Origin: CAWFZT01 sp963820415
GTDB lineage: Bacteria > Chloroflexota > Anaerolineae > Anaerolineales > Anaerolineaceae
Direction of reading: 5' to 3'
DNA: 64,000 nt
Assembly (NCBI GenBank): GCA_963820415.1
Contig: CAWFZT010000009.1
Coordinates: 364,330-428,329 of the forward strand
Under the pieces are notes generated by a model. The model saw only the letters and a list, made by a program, of their open reading frames with translations. It searched no databases and was not told the DNA's origin. Shown piece after piece: positions 1-7,648 of the stretch. How positions within the stretch are numbered: the stretch's first letter is position 1; each line of letters starts with the position of its first letter. The position numbers were made by a program, and so were the translations under genes.

Positions 1-476
1 GTTCGCGCGGCCTCGGCAATCCGCATCGAAAAGAAGCCACCCTGCAGGCCGCAGCAGAAGCCATCCAGGATCTTTCCGACTATGCCAGACCCTTTCAGGT
101 GCGGATTATCCTGGAACCGATCAATCGCAAGGAAGCCAGGTACATCCATTCCACCCAGGATGGGGTGGAACTGGTGCGCCGGGTCAACCGCCCGAATTTC
201 GGCCTGATGCTAGACACCTATCATATGTATCTGGAAGATGCGGATATGATCGCCAGCCTGTACGAAGCCGCCCCTTTCTGCTGGCACCTGCACATTTCCG
301 ACAGCAATCGCTGCTACCCCGGCAGTGGGAAAATCCGTTTCGACCGGGTGATTGCCACCCTGAACGACTGTGGATTCAACGGGTTTGCCGGCATCGAAAT
401 CAAACCCTGGCCCAATCCAGATTCGGCAGCCCGCCTTTCAATCGAATACCTGAGAAAATTGATTCCAGTCGCTTAA
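1..476 (+). CDS. Sugar phosphate isomerase/epimerase-like TIM-barrel protein (5' truncated)
   Basis: The frame is open from the left edge, so the N-terminus lies outside the window; about 157 residues remain. The visible part matches the C-terminal half of the xylose-isomerase-like / AP-endonuclease-2 TIM-barrel family: an ILEPINR strand end supplying a metal-binding Glu, an LMLDTYHM segment supplying Asp and His, LHISDSN supplying a His, and a final GIEIKPWP strand with the last acidic ligand. Such proteins bind a divalent metal and isomerise, epimerise or decarboxylate small sugars or keto-acids. It is followed after 90 bp by a FadR-type regulator and belongs by position to the same catabolic locus. 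The exact substrate cannot be read from the sequence; 3-oxo-isoapionate decarboxylase or an erythrulose-type isomerase are possibilities suggested only by context. Confidence 0.8.
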   Translation, partial: SRGLGNPHRKEATLQAAAEAIQDLSDYARPFQVRIILEPINRKEARYIHSTQDGVELVRRVNRPNFGLMLDTYHMYLEDADMIASLYEAAPFCWHLHISDSNRCYPGSGKIRFDRVIATLNDCGFNGFAGIEIKPWPNPDSAARLSIEYLRKLIPVA

Positions 477-566
477 TCCTGGAGGAATGATGATTGTTGA
501 AGTATTTTTGCCAAAAATGTCAGATCACATGGAATCTGGGCGAATTTTAATAAGAAGGGCATAACC

Positions 567-1304
567 ATGTTTCGTACCGTGGGCGCTAAGGACCGGCTGG
601 TGGATCGAGTGGTAAATGAAATCCAGCACCAAATCATGGCCGGGCAGTTTACCCCGGGGATGATGCTTCCGCCGGAGCGTGAACTGTGCGAGCAGTTAGG
701 CGTCAGCCGGACGGTCCTGCGAGAGGCTGTGCGCATGCTGGTTTCACGCGGCCTGCTGGAGACCCGCCCGGGTGTAGGCACGATCGTTAAGGCAGTTACC
801 AGCGACCATGTCCGGCAGCCGTTGGCGATGATCCTGACCCAATCTGGCAGCATCAATCTGGACCACCTCAACCAGGTGCGCCAGATCCTCGAAGTGGAAA
901 TCATCCAATTAGCCGCCAAAGAAGCCACGGAAGAAGAGATTAAGCTGCTAAAATCGCTCTACCAACGCATGGAAGAAGCCGACGGCAAGCCGCGTGAGTA
1001 TTCCATCCTGGATGGTGATTTTCACCGCGCTCTGGCAGAGATCACCCACAACCCGTTTCTGGTGATTTTGCTGGACGCCATCCGGGATGCCATGGAAAGT
1101 GTGCGCATCCTTGTGTTCAATCACCCCGGCTTGATCGCAACGGTCAATGAAGACCATCGCAAGATGATTGAGTTCATCGAGTTCCACGACCCTCGCGCAG
1201 CCGGCAAAGCCATGCGCGCCCACCTGGAACACGCCCGTAAAATTCAGGCCGAAGCGCTCAGCGCGCAAACGGTAGAAGATAAGGCTTATGGGGATTTACC
1301 GTGA
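567..1304 (+). CDS. GntR-family transcriptional regulator, FadR subfamily (FCD domain)
   Basis: A 245-residue protein with an N-terminal winged helix (about residues 10-78; recognition region PERELCEQLGVSRTVLREA at 36-54) and an all-helical FCD effector domain (about 95-225) carrying the expected metal-site residues in DFHRAL, EDHRKM and HLEHARK. FCD regulators usually sense organic acids or sugar acids and repress the adjacent catabolic operon, which fits its place at the head of the 1.5-11.6 kb cluster. The ribosome site (agaaggg) upstream of the ATG is weak. The last codons and the stop (1302-1304) lie inside the left arm of a repeat element, so the C-terminal residues GDLP are encoded by the repeat. 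Regulator identity is secure; the ligand is unknown. Confidence 0.92.
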   Translation: MFRTVGAKDRLVDRVVNEIQHQIMAGQFTPGMMLPPERELCEQLGVSRTVLREAVRMLVSRGLLETRPGVGTIVKAVTSDHVRQPLAMILTQSGSINLDHLNQVRQILEVEIIQLAAKEATEEEIKLLKSLYQRMEEADGKPREYSILDGDFHRALAEITHNPFLVILLDAIRDAMESVRILVFNHPGLIATVNEDHRKMIEFIEFHDPRAAGKAMRAHLEHARKIQAEALSAQTVEDKAYGDLP

Positions 1305-1389
1305 AAGATCCCCAGATTTTAGGGTTTGAGCGTGCGTACGCACGCTCAAACCCTAAAATCTGGAAGTTCACCACGGAAATTCCCAAAGA
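1287..1389. repeat. Intergenic palindromic repeat element, copy A
   Basis: The core, 1312-1363, is a perfect 52-bp palindrome centred between 1337 and 1338. Outside it, 1287-1310 and 1364-1389 form an imperfect second inverted repeat (ggggatttaccgtg against the complement of ccacggaaattccc). The same outer arm and the same CCAGATTTT-type inner arm recur around 55173-55260, and the outer arm alone at 63851-63877. No T-run follows, so it is not a standard intrinsic terminator, although the cruciform or hairpin could end or stabilise the gntR transcript. Confidence 0.85.
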
Positions 1390-1474
1390 AACGAAGATAA
1401 AGCTGCCTGACGACTGTGTATGAATAAAAAAACAGAAAATTTTAAAAATAAAAATCAGAAAAGGAGAGATGACC

Positions 1475-2398
1475 ATGAACCAACATTGGGATAACTACTG
1501 TACGATGAGCATCGTTCATTTTATGGCTTTTCCCGCCGCCATAACTGGCGAAGGGTCAATGGTGGAAAGCATCTCCAAAATAGCCGGAGACCCCTTCTTT
1601 GGCGGGATAGAAATCGGCTGGATAAAAGATGCCCAGGAACGCGCCCGTGTAAAAAAGGTGCTGGAAGTTGCCCATATCGGGGTGAGATACGCCGCGCAGA
1701 CGGCGCTTACCCTGCAAAAACTGGATATCAACAGCCTGGATGAAGCCCAGCGCATGCGCGCCGTTGAGCAACTCTTCCGCAGCGTCGACGAAGCCGCCGA
1801 AATGGGCGTAAACCGGGTGGGCTTTCTCTCCGGAATCGATCCCGGCGAAGCCGACCGGCCAAAAGCGCTGAATGCGCTGGCGAAATCGGTGAAACAGGTC
1901 GGCTCGTATGCCCAGGACAAAGGCATCCAACTGGTTTTGGAGACTTTCGATTACGACATCGACAAGAAATGCTTGATCGGTCCCAACGACCTTGCCGCTG
2001 AGTTCTGTCGCCGCATTCGCCAGGATTTCCCCGGTTTTGGCCTGCTGTGCGATCTCAGCCATGTTCCCTTGCAGCACGAGACCTCCGCCTTTGCATTAAC
2101 TCAGCTCAAAGACTGCCTGGTCCATATCCACGTGGGTAACTGCGTGCTCGATCCAAAGCTACCCGGCTACGGCGACCTTCACCCGCGCTTCGGCTGGCCC
2201 GGCGGGGTCAACGATGTACCTGAGCTGGCTGAGTTTATCCGCGACCTGTTTGCCGTCGGATACCTGGCCCCTGAAGGAGGCCGCCGGGAAAAACCCTGGG
2301 TAGGTTTCGAGGTCAAACCCCAATCGCCTGACGAACCTTCCGAAATGGTGATTGCCGGGGCCAAACGCGCCTGGAAAGATGCCTGGGCGCTGGCCTGA
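1475..2398 (+). CDS. Sugar phosphate isomerase/epimerase-like TIM-barrel protein
   Basis: A 307-residue protein of the xylose-isomerase-like TIM-barrel family. Likely metal ligands are visible in order: Glu in LVLETFDYD, Asp in LLCDLSHVPL, His in VHIHVGN and Glu in GFEVKPQ. Two in-frame ATGs occur, at 1469 and 1475. The second is preferred because the AAGGAG at 1461-1466 is 8 bases from it but only 2 from the first. It is the first gene after the regulator and is followed closely by transketolase genes on the same strand. In known D-apionate pathways a protein of this fold decarboxylates 3-oxo-isoapionate to L-erythrulose; that assignment here is inference from neighbours. An epimerase or isomerase role is the conservative alternative. 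Confidence 0.82.
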   Translation: MNQHWDNYCTMSIVHFMAFPAAITGEGSMVESISKIAGDPFFGGIEIGWIKDAQERARVKKVLEVAHIGVRYAAQTALTLQKLDINSLDEAQRMRAVEQLFRSVDEAAEMGVNRVGFLSGIDPGEADRPKALNALAKSVKQVGSYAQDKGIQLVLETFDYDIDKKCLIGPNDLAAEFCRRIRQDFPGFGLLCDLSHVPLQHETSAFALTQLKDCLVHIHVGNCVLDPKLPGYGDLHPRFGWPGGVNDVPELAEFIRDLFAVGYLAPEGGRREKPWVGFEVKPQSPDEPSEMVIAGAKRAWKDAWALA

Positions 2399-2453
2399 TT
2401 GGCAGCCAGGCCATTATTGTTAGCAACACCATCTAACCGATAAGGAGGAAAAC

Positions 2454-4817
2454 ATGGACCTCACCCCCGAGAATTTGATTAAGGGGAAATACGCTGAAGT
2501 TTCCCAATATTTTTCACACTGGGAAAAAATCAAGGATTTAATCGACAATACCATCGATGTAATCGTCAATTATCGCCAGAGCGGCCATCCAGGCGGTTCA
2601 CGCTCCAAGGTGCATGCCCTGGTCTCTTTACTGCTCAGCGGAGCCATGCGCTGGGATATCCGCCACCCGGAGAAACGTTACGGCGACCGGTTTATACTTT
2701 CCGCAGGCCACACCATCCCGCTGGTCTACTGCACACTGGCGGTATTCAACGAGGCGCTTCGCATCAAATACCAGCAGACCGGCGACAACCGCTACGTGGT
2801 GCCCAATCCCGAAGAACGCGCCCTGGTCTGGCAGGACCTGCTCAAGTTCCGCCGCCGCGGCGGCCTGTCAGGGCACGCCGAAATGGAAGGCAAGACCCTT
2901 TTCCTTAAGTTCAACACCGGGCCTTCCGGACACGGCAGCCCGGCCAGCGCCGGTGAGGCCTTCGCCTTGAAGCGCGCCGGGGCTAAAGGGGTGAAAGTCT
3001 TTGCGCTCGAAGGCGAAGGCGGCCTGACCCCTGGCGCCGTCCACGAGACGATGAATTCCGCCTGGGGACTGGGCCTGGATAATCTCTACTTCCTGGTGGA
3101 TTGGAACGATTTCGGCATCGACGAGCGGCGCTGCAGCAGCGTAGTGTACGGCACCCCCCAAGATTGGTTCGGATCGCATGGCTGGAGGGTGTTCGGCACA
3201 GAAAGCGGCATGGAATGGGGCCCCATGAGCCAGACCTTGCTCTCCATGGTGTTGAGTGCTAACCCCGGCCAGGCCCCCAGCGTGGCCTGGTTTAAGACCC
3301 GAAAAGGCCGTGGCTATCTGAAATACGACAACGCCTCGCACGGCGTCCCGCATCCGATGAACAGCGCCCTCTTTTGGGACACCAAGCGTGAGTTTGCCGG
3401 TAAGTACGCGGTTGAGTTTGCCAATTTCGGCGGCCCCGCTCCAAAAGATCCGGCAGCCGTGCGTGCTGAATTTTCCGCTAACCTGCAGGCTATATTTGCT
3501 GTAATGGGGCGCGACCAGGCCCTGGTCGATTACCTGGCGGACAGGCTGGTATCCCTGGGAGATAGCGTGCCCGAAGACCTGTCTACCTGCTTCGAAACCG
3601 AGAAGCGGGGTAACCCATTTATGGATGAGCGCCTGTATGATTTCCGCAGCTATCCGCAGGATTTGTACGCCAAACCTGGCGAGATGGCCGCCAACCGGGC
3701 CGCCCTGGCAAAATGGGGCGCCTGGGCGAATGCCTTTGGGGCTTCCCAATACGGCCGCCCGCTCTTCCTGGTTTGCTCGGCTGACCTGGCCGACTCGACC
3801 AACGTGAGCGGTTTTGGTAAGGCCTATGGCGGCTTCCCTGGTTATGGATGGTACCAGCGCTGCGACAACCAGCAAGGCGTGATCCTGCCCCAGGAAATTA
3901 CCGAGTTTGCCAATGCAGGCATCCTGACCGGCATGGCCTCGGTCAACTTTTCTGAACATCCCAACCAGGAATTCGACGGTTTTTGGGGGGTGTGTTCCAC
4001 CTACGGTTCCTTCTCCTATCTGAAGTATGGTATGTTCCGCCTTTTCAGCCAGTTGGCCCAGGACTGCCAGTGGAAACTCGGTAAGGTGCTGTGGATTGCC
4101 GGGCATTCCGGCCCGGAAACCGCCGATGACAGCCGCACCCATTTTGGTATTTTCGAGCCGGGGGTGACCCAGTTGTTCCCAGACGGGATGGTGATCAACC
4201 TCCATCCCTGGGAATATAACGAAGTCCCGGTGCTGCTCGGCGCAGCCTTGCGCCTGGACGCGCCGATTGTGGCTCTGCACCTCACCCGCCCGCCCATCCC
4301 CATTCCGGATCGCGACGCCCTTGGTATCCCCTCACACTTCGAAGCCGCCCGCGGCGCCTACGCTGTACGCGATTACCAACCCGGCCAACCACAGCAGGGC
4401 GCTTTCTACGTCCAGGGTACCAGCGCCATGCTTTCGATTGTCAAACTTCTGCCCGAGCTCGCCAGGCGCGGGCTGAACGTGAAAATCGTCTGCGTCACCA
4501 GCCCGCAGTTGTTTGCCTTGCAGCCCGAGGAGTACCGCCGGACAATTGTCACACCGGCAGACCGGCTAAACTCGACCATCATCACCACCCAGGCGCGCCG
4601 GTTGATGCATGACTGGCTGTTCAATCACCTGGCGGAGGAATACGCCCTGTCGTCCGATTGGGACAATCGCTGGCGCACCGGCGGAGATCTGGATGAGGTG
4701 ATTGAAGAAGCCCATCTTTCTCCGCAGCACATCCTGGAAGGTATGCTCCGTTTTGTCCAGGACCGGGACAAGCGTTTGCTGACTTTAAAATCCGAATTGG
4801 ACGCTGCTTTGATATGA
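2454..4817 (+). CDS. Transketolase-like thiamine-diphosphate enzyme (single-chain, 787 aa)
   Basis: A thiamine-diphosphate enzyme of transketolase architecture: N-terminal cofactor domain with SGHPGGSRSK (about residues 43-52) and LEGEGGLTPGAVHETM, where the usual GDG of the cofactor motif reads GEG and the closing Asn is in VDWNDFGID. A central pyrimidine domain and a C-terminal transketolase-C-like domain follow. At 787 residues it is longer than ordinary transketolases (about 630-670) and lacks phosphoketolase signatures. A strong AAGGAGG precedes the ATG by 6 bases. It lies 11 bp upstream of a second, split transketolase, so the operon encodes two distinct two-carbon-transfer enzymes. It presumably moves a ketol unit from a branched or C4 keto-sugar in this pathway; the substrate is unknown. 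Confidence 0.8.
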   Translation: MDLTPENLIKGKYAEVSQYFSHWEKIKDLIDNTIDVIVNYRQSGHPGGSRSKVHALVSLLLSGAMRWDIRHPEKRYGDRFILSAGHTIPLVYCTLAVFNEALRIKYQQTGDNRYVVPNPEERALVWQDLLKFRRRGGLSGHAEMEGKTLFLKFNTGPSGHGSPASAGEAFALKRAGAKGVKVFALEGEGGLTPGAVHETMNSAWGLGLDNLYFLVDWNDFGIDERRCSSVVYGTPQDWFGSHGWRVFGTESGMEWGPMSQTLLSMVLSANPGQAPSVAWFKTRKGRGYLKYDNASHGVPHPMNSALFWDTKREFAGKYAVEFANFGGPAPKDPAAVRAEFSANLQAIFAVMGRDQALVDYLADRLVSLGDSVPEDLSTCFETEKRGNPFMDERLYDFRSYPQDLYAKPGEMAANRAALAKWGAWANAFGASQYGRPLFLVCSADLADSTNVSGFGKAYGGFPGYGWYQRCDNQQGVILPQEITEFANAGILTGMASVNFSEHPNQEFDGFWGVCSTYGSFSYLKYGMFRLFSQLAQDCQWKLGKVLWIAGHSGPETADDSRTHFGIFEPGVTQLFPDGMVINLHPWEYNEVPVLLGAALRLDAPIVALHLTRPPIPIPDRDALGIPSHFEAARGAYAVRDYQPGQPQQGAFYVQGTSAMLSIVKLLPELARRGLNVKIVCVTSPQLFALQPEEYRRTIVTPADRLNSTIITTQARRLMHDWLFNHLAEEYALSSDWDNRWRTGGDLDEVIEEAHLSPQHILEGMLRFVQDRDKRLLTLKSELDAALI

Positions 4818-4828
4818 GAGGATAAGCA

Positions 4829-5716
4829 ATGTCATTTCATTCTGAAGAGCTGGTTCGTGAGCTAACTTACAAAGCCCAACAGTTCCGCATTGAAGTGCTA
4901 AAAATGGTTTATGAAAATCAGACCGGGCACATCGGCGGCGCTTTTTCGGCAGCCGAGATCCTGGCCGCCCTATATTTTCATCACATGCGCATCGATCCGG
5001 CCCGTCCCGATTGGCCTGAGCGTGACCGTTTCCTGTTTTCCAAGGGGCACGCCTGCGCCGTGCTGTATGCCGCACTGGCTTACCGCGGCTTTTTCCCGCT
5101 GGAAGAGCTGGCCAGCTTCCGCAAGCTGGATAGCTGCCTGCAAGGTCACCCGGACCCGGCCAAATGCCGCGGGGTAGAGATCCCCGCCGGCCCGCTCGGG
5201 CACGGCATCGCTGTCGGCGCCGGGATGGCCCTGGCCCTACGTAGAGCCGGGAAACCCTCTTCCGATACGGCCCCATCTGCCCGGGCCTCGATTGCCAATG
5301 TCTACGTGTTGATCGGGGATGGCGAGATAAACGCCGGGGTGATCTGGGAAGGCATTATGACTGCCGCCAAATACCGCCTGGGTAACCTGACCGCCATCCT
5401 GGATTACAACGGCATCCAGCAGACCGGCGCCACCGCCGACGTGATGCCCACCGAGCCGATCACCGATAAGTGGCGCGCCTTCGGCTGGCACGTCCAAGAA
5501 GTGCACGGGCACAACGTCAGAGAAATCCTGGATGCTTTGGACCGGGCCGATGAAGTGCACGCTCGCCCGAGCGTTATCATTGCCCGCACCACCAAAGGCA
5601 AGGGCGTCAGTTTTATGGAATACGACCACCGCTGGCATGGCATGTCGCCCAATCAAGAGCAGTACGAACGCGCCATGGCTGAGCTGCAGGAAGGATTGAA
5701 AATATGGCAACCATGA
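4829..5716 (+). CDS. Transketolase, N-terminal (cofactor-binding) subunit
   Basis: A 295-residue N-terminal half of a split transketolase. It shows GHIGGAFSAAEILAALY near residue 31, the SKGHACAVLY segment, and a canonical thiamine-diphosphate motif beginning IGDGEINAG and closing with DYNGIQ. The partner C-terminal subunit starts 13 bases before this gene ends, so the two are translationally coupled. Split transketolases are common in Chloroflexota, but in D-apiose loci a split pair (AptA/AptB) acts as apulose-4-phosphate transketolase, and the neighbours here make that worth considering. No apulose kinase is visible in the window, so a general or different ketose substrate is equally possible. 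Confidence 0.9.
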   Translation: MSFHSEELVRELTYKAQQFRIEVLKMVYENQTGHIGGAFSAAEILAALYFHHMRIDPARPDWPERDRFLFSKGHACAVLYAALAYRGFFPLEELASFRKLDSCLQGHPDPAKCRGVEIPAGPLGHGIAVGAGMALALRRAGKPSSDTAPSARASIANVYVLIGDGEINAGVIWEGIMTAAKYRLGNLTAILDYNGIQQTGATADVMPTEPITDKWRAFGWHVQEVHGHNVREILDALDRADEVHARPSVIIARTTKGKGVSFMEYDHRWHGMSPNQEQYERAMAELQEGLKIWQP

Positions 5717-6660
5717 TCAATATGCGCCAGGCCTACGGCAAAGCCCTGGTTGAACTGGGCAAGGCCTATCCCAACGTGGTCGCCCTCAGCGCGGACGTTT
5801 CGAACTCGGATTACAGCTTCATGTTCCAGGAAGCCTTCCCGGATCGCTTCTATAATGTTGGCATTGCCGAGCAGTCGCTGGTCGACGTAGCCGCCGGGCT
5901 GGCTTATACTGGTAAAATTCCTTTTGCCAACACTTTTGCCTTTTTGTTTGCCACGCGCGCCCTGGAAATGGTACGCACGCACCTGTGCTACGGCGGAGCC
6001 AAAGTAAAGCTGATGGCTACCTATGCCGGTATTTCGAACTCGTTCGACGGGCCAACCCACCAGGCCATTTCGGATATCGCCATTATGCGCAGTCTGCCCA
6101 AAATGACCGTGGTCATCCCCGGAGATACGCTGGCGCTGGCCAAACTGCTGCCCCAGGTGGCCGAATGGGATGGCCCGGTTTATTTCCGCATGAACCGCAA
6201 CGAAGTGCCGCTCCTCTTTGATGAAGTCACCTACCAACCCGAAATAGGCAAGGCCATCGTCTTGCAGCCCGGCAGCGACCTGACCCTGATCGGCACCGGG
6301 CTGATGGTCAGCCGCTGCCTGGAAGCCGCTGTCATTCTGGCCAAAGAAGGGCTTTCAGTGCGCGTTATGGAAGTGCATACTATCAAGCCTCTGGACAGCG
6401 GGAAAATCCTCGAAGCGGCTGGGGAAACCGGCGCGCTGGTGACGGCTGAAGAAGCTAACATCCTCGGCGGGTTGGGCGGGGCAGTCACCGAAGTAGTGGC
6501 CGAAGCCTGCCCGGTGCCGGTATTACGGGTTGGTATCGCCGACCGTTTCACCGAAAGTGGACCCTACCTGGACCTGCTCAATCGCTATGGCCTGTCGGTG
6601 GAAAATGTCGTCCAGGCGGCGCATAAAGCGCTGGCCTTGAAAGAGAAAAGGTACAAATGA
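5704..6660 (+). CDS. Transketolase, C-terminal (pyrimidine-binding) subunit
   Basis: A 318-residue C-terminal half of split transketolase. The pyrimidine-binding domain includes NVGIAEQSLVDVAAGLA, with the Glu that activates the thiamine, and FANTFAFLFATRALE. The C-terminal transketolase domain covers about residues 190-310 (LIGTGLMVSRCLEAA, LGGLGGAVTEV). It overlaps the N-terminal subunit by 13 bp, typical of coupled translation and a heterotetrameric enzyme. A 13-codon reading frame overlaps its stop and leads directly into the racemase-like gene. Confidence 0.9.
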   Translation: MATMINMRQAYGKALVELGKAYPNVVALSADVSNSDYSFMFQEAFPDRFYNVGIAEQSLVDVAAGLAYTGKIPFANTFAFLFATRALEMVRTHLCYGGAKVKLMATYAGISNSFDGPTHQAISDIAIMRSLPKMTVVIPGDTLALAKLLPQVAEWDGPVYFRMNRNEVPLLFDEVTYQPEIGKAIVLQPGSDLTLIGTGLMVSRCLEAAVILAKEGLSVRVMEVHTIKPLDSGKILEAAGETGALVTAEEANILGGLGGAVTEVVAEACPVPVLRVGIADRFTESGPYLDLLNRYGLSVENVVQAAHKALALKEKRYK

Positions 6661-6698
6661 AGCTGGCGGTGGATTATTTGCGCAAGTTGAAGGTATAA
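6657..6698 (+). pseudogene. 13-codon remnant, possibly the tail of a TIM-barrel isomerase
   Basis: An ATG overlapping the transketolase stop (ATGA) opens a 13-codon frame, MKLAVDYLRKLKV, whose stop directly abuts the next ATG. The peptide resembles the C-terminal helix of xylose-isomerase-like proteins (compare SIEYLRKLI at the end of the first gene). It may be the stump left by a deletion, or a coupling leader peptide. The match is short, so this is tentative. Confidence 0.35.
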
Positions 6699-7370
6699 AT
6701 GGCCGGCTTGCTCGTCCTGATCCATACCGTCCCACCCCTGATCAGCGTGTTTGACCGTCTGACCGCCCAAATTCTGCCCGGCGTGCGGGTCAAGCACATT
6801 CTGGACGAGCCTTTACTGGAAACCATTCGCTTGCGCGGACGGTTAGCCCAGGCAGATGGAAAACGACTGTTGGGCCACGTGAAGCAGGCCGAACTCATCG
6901 GAGCGCAGGCAGTCCTGGTGACCTGTTCGACCACCTCCCCACTTGTCGACCACCTTCAGGCGCAGTTTTCGATCCCCATTTTTAAGATCGACCAGGCCAT
7001 GATTGAACAGGCCGTCCACCTGGGCGGCCGCATCGGGGTGCTGGCAACCAACCGCACCACTTTAGAACCCACCCGGCAGATGCTGCTGGCTCAGGCAGCC
7101 AAGACCGGTAAAAAGATTGAATACGAGGAAAGTTTTATCGAAGGCGCTCTGGACGCTCTGCTGATGGGTCAGCCAGAACTACATGACCGGCTCGTCCACC
7201 AGGCTATCCGGGAGATCAGGGCCACGGTAGATGTGGTCGTCCTGGCGCAAGCCAGCATGGCGCGCGCTTTGGAGACTGAGACGGTTCATCACGAAGGGGC
7301 ACCAGTTCTTTCCAGTCCCTACCTGGCGCTCGAACAGATTGGTCACATCTTCCAAACCAAAGTTAGCTGA
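6699..7370 (+). CDS. Aspartate/glutamate racemase superfamily protein
   Basis: A 223-residue protein of the Asp/Glu/hydantoin racemase fold. The first catalytic Cys is clear in LVTCSTTSP (about residue 72). The position where two-cysteine racemases carry the second Cys reads VVVLAQASMARA, with Gln in its place. Superfamily members with a single cysteine include decarboxylases such as arylmalonate decarboxylase, so simple racemisation should not be assumed. It starts immediately after a 13-codon frame and sits between transketolase and lactonase-like genes, suggesting a role on a sugar-acid intermediate. Fold assignment is good; reaction unknown. Confidence 0.78.
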   Translation: MAGLLVLIHTVPPLISVFDRLTAQILPGVRVKHILDEPLLETIRLRGRLAQADGKRLLGHVKQAELIGAQAVLVTCSTTSPLVDHLQAQFSIPIFKIDQAMIEQAVHLGGRIGVLATNRTTLEPTRQMLLAQAAKTGKKIEYEESFIEGALDALLMGQPELHDRLVHQAIREIRATVDVVVLAQASMARALETETVHHEGAPVLSSPYLALEQIGHIFQTKVS

Positions 7371-7400
7371 AAGGGGCATCACCAATGTCAAATCTAAAAT

Positions 7401-7568
7401 GTGAAGTGTCTCCACAAAGAATGCGAGCTGGACCTGGATAGCATGGTGGAACTGATCCCGGATAAACGCATGGCGAAAGAAGAAGACCACGCCCACATGG
7501 TGGCATTCTTCGCCAGCGAAGAAGCCGCTCATATCAATGGGCAGGTCATCGCGATAAATGGAGCGTAA
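7401..7568 (+). pseudogene. Remnant of a short-chain dehydrogenase/reductase (C-terminal 55 codons)
   Basis: This frame begins at a GTG just after an in-frame stop and encodes only the end of an SDR-family oxidoreductase: KRMAKEEDHAHMVAFF, then SEEAAHINGQVIAINGA and a stop. In intact SDRs this is the helix and final strand closing the Rossmann fold. The Rossmann nucleotide-binding and Tyr-x-x-x-Lys parts are missing upstream, where the racemase-like gene ends instead. A deletion seems to have removed most of a dehydrogenase that once belonged to the operon. Confidence 0.7.
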
Positions 7569-7648
7569 AGCCTGTATCACCCGCTGATGATGAAAAGATC
7601 ATAAAGAATAAAACGGGCATGCCTGAACTGGCCCGGAAAGGAGCTGCC

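Noticed and set aside
1312..1363. Rho-independent terminator after gntR
   Set aside because: The palindrome is perfect but has no loop and no following T-run; it belongs to a dispersed repeat family.
2454..4817. Phosphoketolase
   Set aside because: The length is similar, but the sequence lacks phosphoketolase N-terminal signatures and carries transketolase-type motifs.
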